Source of the DNA: Myrmaecium sp. VS I D KN 1
Lineage: Eukaryota > Ascomycota > Dothideomycetes > Valsariales > Valsariaceae
NCBI GenBank assembly: GCA_019775845.1
Contig: JADQAV010000046.1
Location: forward strand, 62,001 to 126,000
Reading direction: 5' to 3'
Length of the DNA: 64,000 nt
The translations under genes were made by a program, and so were the position numbers. The notes below the pieces were generated by a model. It was not told the origin of the DNA, searched no databases, and worked only from the letters and a program-made list of their open reading frames with translations. This document shows, one piece after another, positions 61,121-64,000 of the stretch (position 1 is the stretch's first letter; each line of letters begins with the position of its first letter).

Positions 61121-61150
61121 ATTGCTGCTGCTGCTGCTACTGCTGCTGCC
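61121..61150. repeat. CTG trinucleotide repeat (interrupted)
   Basis: About nine CTG/TTG/CTA units, intergenic. Confidence 0.8.
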
Positions 61151-61443
61151 GTGCGTATCTGTATGTATGTATGTACGGGTGATGATGATGTAGTATGTAG
61201 TATGTAGATGTACATTGCCGTCCATGGGGGGGTACATATATAACGAAATGTAACTCGAAGATCGCCCTTGGTGATCCGGACGAGAAAGAGAGAGAGAGAG
61301 AGATTGAGAGCAATAGGAAAGGGAATAAAAGGAGGATCGGACTGGTTTGATAGGCAGCAGTGACCATCAGTTTCTAATTATTGCCATGTGAAGCAAAAGT
61401 TCAACTTCTAAATAAGCAGAAGCAAAGAGCACAGGAAGCACAA

Positions 61444-61475
61444 GCACATGCACATGCACATGCACATGCACATGC
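61444..61475. repeat. CACATG hexanucleotide repeat
   Basis: Five CACATG units in tandem, intergenic. The embedded ATGCAC words give alternating purine-pyrimidine DNA. Confidence 0.9.
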
Positions 61476-61828
61476 CCCCCTTCCTCTCTTTCTCTCTCCC
61501 CCCCTCTCCCTCTCCCTCTTCCGTCGCACCCGTCCCCGAAACGGGAAGCAGGAACGGAAGAAAGAGGAAAGACGCTCGGGCTGCTCATCATCCACTGCAG
61601 CGGGCATATCGCATGCTGGCCCCCTCACACGCACCTCACGTGCATCAGCATCAGCATCAAGCATCATCATCCGCAGCAGCCTCAGCCTCAGCATCGGCGA
61701 CACCCTTCGTCGCGCGCGAACCTAGCTAAACGAGGCTTCCGCTGCCTCAGCACATCCTCCTCTCTCTCGCGTACCCCGGGTAAATTTCCTCACGATCCCC
61801 TAATTTATCGAGATGCCTCATTACATAC

Positions 61829-61841
61829 TACCTAGTAGGTA
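61829..61841. repeat. Palindrome TACCTA-G-TAGGTA
   Basis: Perfect 6-bp arms around one base, followed directly by CCTGGTAG and, 30 nt on, GTAGGTAA. Confidence 0.9.
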
Positions 61842-62186
61842 CCTGGTAGAAAGGCTACTACTCCCGTAGGTAAATGACCTGTCAAGGACCCCGTTGGTGG
61901 TGGTGAGGTTGTCGTCGTCGCGAGCATCTATCCCCCGTAAATTAGCGATATTTGCTTTCGGGGTCCCTGTTTGGCTGCGCCTGCGACAATCATTGACGCC
62001 CGTGCAGCCGCTTGCCGCCTCCCTTCCCAAACCCTCCCGGCCCTTCCCTCCCTCTCTCCCTCCGGGCCGTAATCACTCATCATCAGCAGTACTGAGTAGT
62101 ACGGAGTAGGAGTGATGATGAGCTGCTCATCCAGTGCCAATGCTCATCAAACCGCGGACGGGCCTTCGCATCCGCCAAAAAAAGGA

Positions 62187-62209
62187 GGGGAGGGGAGGGG
62201 GAGGAGGGG
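62187..62209 (+). other. Potential G-quadruplex sequence
   Basis: Runs of 4, 4, 5 and 4 G separated by loops of 1-3 nt on the plus strand satisfy the usual quadruplex pattern. The surrounding 300 nt are GC-rich. No gene overlaps it. Confidence 0.6.
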
Positions 62210-62855
62210 ACCGGGAGGAGCCCGCTCAGCGGGTCGGCGTTAGAGAAGCTCGCCGGTCCATCTCCTTTGGGACGACTTTCGAAACGCCAGGCCTCCTCGT
62301 CGATACAACTCGCGACTCGCTACGGAGGAGGTCCGCTCGCTCTCGCCCTCTCGGGGGGCCCTTGGGCCCAGGGGAGAGGAGGGGAAGGGGGTGCGCGACC
62401 GGGGGCTGGTCCCTGCCCTTTCGCCTCGGCCCCCCCGTTGGCCCCCCCCTCCCCCTGTCGCGCACCGGCGGTCCCCCGGCGTGGGATTGGCTGCCTGGGG
62501 CTGGTTCGCGTCGCACAGCGAAAGTCAGGCCAGCCAGCGCCGAGGAGCGAGGAGAGAGGAGAAGAGCCCAGGCGATCCAACACGTCCAGTCCCCAGTTGG
62601 CGCGGTTTGGGAACAATTGGATTGGAGCACATCCGCGGCTCCAGTTTGGGATGGAGCATATCCGACGGCGACTCGATGCCACACGATACGAGGCCATCGC
62701 ATCGTATTGTATACTACCGACATACTAGCGCTCATACAATATGTACATCCGATCAGTTACAGCAGGAGGAAAGGAGGGGAGATGGAGATGGAGGAGGAGG
62801 AGTGAGTGACAGCTAACCACCAGGTATATCCGTAACGACCATGTTACTGCGACCT

Positions 62856-62870
62856 TACCTACTGTAGGTA
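62856..62870. repeat. Palindrome TACCTAC-T-GTAGGTA
   Basis: Perfect 7-bp arms around one base. CTACCTTACC follows at about 62886, within 30 nt. Confidence 0.9.
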
Positions 62871-63611
62871 CTGTACTCTTACTATCTACCTTACCAGCAT
62901 CAAGCATGACAGTCATCCATTCTTTCATTCATTCATGATCGATCCATCCATCGCCTCCTGGAACCTGAACTTGTGAATCCGAACCTGAACCTGAGAATCC
63001 GAACCTCCATCCCAAATCCATCCCATCCACCACCACCACTACCCCCGTGCGCCCCCCTTCACCTTCCAGTCCCACCTTCCTCCCTCCCTCCCTCACCACC
63101 CCCGGCCTGGCCATCCGCCCACGCTCAAACCACCCGCTTCGTCCGTCCGTGCCGTTTTTATCGCGCCCTGTCCCTCCATCTCCATCTTCCTCATCCCCCT
63201 CAGGTCAGCGCCTGCCCTTCACACTCCCCGCCGCCACGACGAACCAGACGCGCAGCACAGCCTCTTCAGCTGTCCTTCGTTCCCTTCTTCTTCCTCGTCT
63301 CCCTCTCCTCCACCTCACTTCTCTCTTCTCTTCTCTTTTCCTCTCTTGTTCTCTTTCTGATCGCCTCCTCCGTCTCCCGCCGTGCTTCTCTTCTGCCCTT
63401 CCGGCCCAGCCAAGAGGTCTAGCAGTTCGCTCTGCTGACTGACAGTCGCTCGTTAGACGAATCCTACTAATCCTCCCTGCGCGCCTAAATATTCGAGCAA
63501 TACCTACAACCCCAGTCTCGCCGAACCGCTACGCCATCCCGCACAACGGACGGCAAAATATCCCTCGGCACCTCTCTCGCCGCCAGCTCATATCGATAGC
63601 CTTCCGACACA

Positions 63612-64000
63612 ATGTCAACAGCTGTTGCAGCACCTCCCGTCACGGCGTCGCTTGCACCTCAACCATCTGAAGCCTCGACTGCCTCCAGGTCCTACGCCGC
63701 AATCGCGCCGTCAAATGCCCACAACGCTACTCCGAACAAGGGTGCGAAGCCCGCCAGCAATCACAACTCCCCCAAGGAGAGCCCTTCCCAACCCCGGCCA
63801 GCTCCAGAGGGAAAGCGCTCACCCAACTCGTACGTTCCTCCTTCATGACACCTTACATAAAGGGCTTCAATCGCTTTACCTTTCTTCTGCGCAATCAGCT
63901 CACACATCAACAGGACTCGCGGCCAGCAAGCACCGAAGATCGTCGTGAAGAAGGAGCCCTCGTCTCCCGATCTCCCCACCGGACGCCACCGACCGCGAAG
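63612..64000 (+). CDS. N-terminal part of an unrecognised Ser/Ala/Pro-rich protein (3' end outside window)
   Basis: Predicted exon 63612-63829, an 84-nt intron (GTACGT donor, AACAG acceptor), and exon 2 from 63914 running off the window edge. The intron joins in frame (PNS/TRGQQAPKIVVKKEPSSPD). The visible 100 or so residues are low-complexity: MSTAVAAPPVTASLAPQPSE at the start, a possible short helix SRSYAAIAPSNAHNA, and a basic/Pro tail. The ATG follows a 600-nt pyrimidine-rich leader and has context ACACAATGTC. Without the rest I cannot assign a family. Confidence 0.7.

Larger units (their letters stand above)
58690..63611. other. 4.9-kb gene-free tract with repeats and TACCT/AGGTA hairpins
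   Basis: No open frame here looks like a gene on either strand. The tract holds many TACCT/AGGTA words and inverted repeats (59.1-60.5, 61.8 and 62.85 kb), microsatellites (61121-61150, 61265-61310 GA, 61444-61475) and a GC-rich block at 62.16-62.5 kb with G-quadruplex potential. From about 62.95 kb it is a pyrimidine-rich promoter/leader that leads to the ATG at 63612. Confidence 0.6.

Noticed and set aside
58690-63611. Possible transposon or virus-derived element in the gene-free tract
   Set aside because: No transposase, reverse-transcriptase or capsid-like frame, no long terminal repeats and no target-site duplication could be seen.

Overview
The window is nuclear DNA of a filamentous ascomycete (Pezizomycotina). 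Almost every multi-exon gene has short introns (about 46-170 nt) with GTRNGT-type donors and CTRAC-type branch sites. The set of proteins (HAM-2/PRO22-type STRIPAK subunit, KDM4-type JmjC demethylase with PHD, MARVEL protein, Ser/Pro-rich fungal-specific proteins) fits that group. The class cannot be fixed from sequence alone. Genes are GC-rich with C/G-ending codons, and leaders are long and pyrimidine-rich. I found no transposon, virus copy, rRNA, tRNA, CRISPR or bacterial-type feature.

Layout, left to right: the 3' end of a Ser/Pro-rich gene (to 853); an uncharacterised Pro-rich nuclear-looking protein (3356-6628, +); TIF6/eIF6 (7945-9006, +); RNase P/MRP subunit POP8 (9759-10547, -), divergent from ESS2/Bis1 splicing factor (10870-12519, +); mitochondrial GABA transaminase (13117-14841, -); SET2 H3K36 methyltransferase (15883-18970, -); a small AT-hook protein (22832-24013, +); a CBF1-type bHLH-zipper factor (27051-28141, -); a YAG7-like RGG protein (30754-32375, +); KDM4-type demethylase (34395-38803, +); a MARVEL membrane protein (39951-40856, -); RCE1 CAAX protease (42614-43913, -); a Ser-rich protein with C-terminal membrane segments (45613-47953, +); TAD3 tRNA deaminase subunit (49148-50999, +); STRIP/Far11/HAM-2 (51328-54908, -); a short-chain dehydrogenase (55731-56857, -); TRM9 tRNA methyltransferase (57565-58689, +); a 4.9-kb gene-free tract; and the 5' end of an unrecognised gene (63612 to the edge).

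This is ordinary housekeeping and chromatin/RNA biology, not a gene cluster. Two loose themes appear. One is tRNA and RNA maturation (POP8, TAD3, TRM9, ESS2, TIF6). The other is H3K36 methylation, with a writer (SET2) and a probable eraser (KDM4) 15 kb apart. The least explained signals are recurrent TACCT/AGGTA palindromes and hairpins confined to two gene-poor tracts (20.7-21.2 kb and 59-63 kb), and repeat-encoded low-complexity inserts in several conserved enzymes. I see no convincing evidence of a new molecular system; coordinates are splice predictions made by eye.
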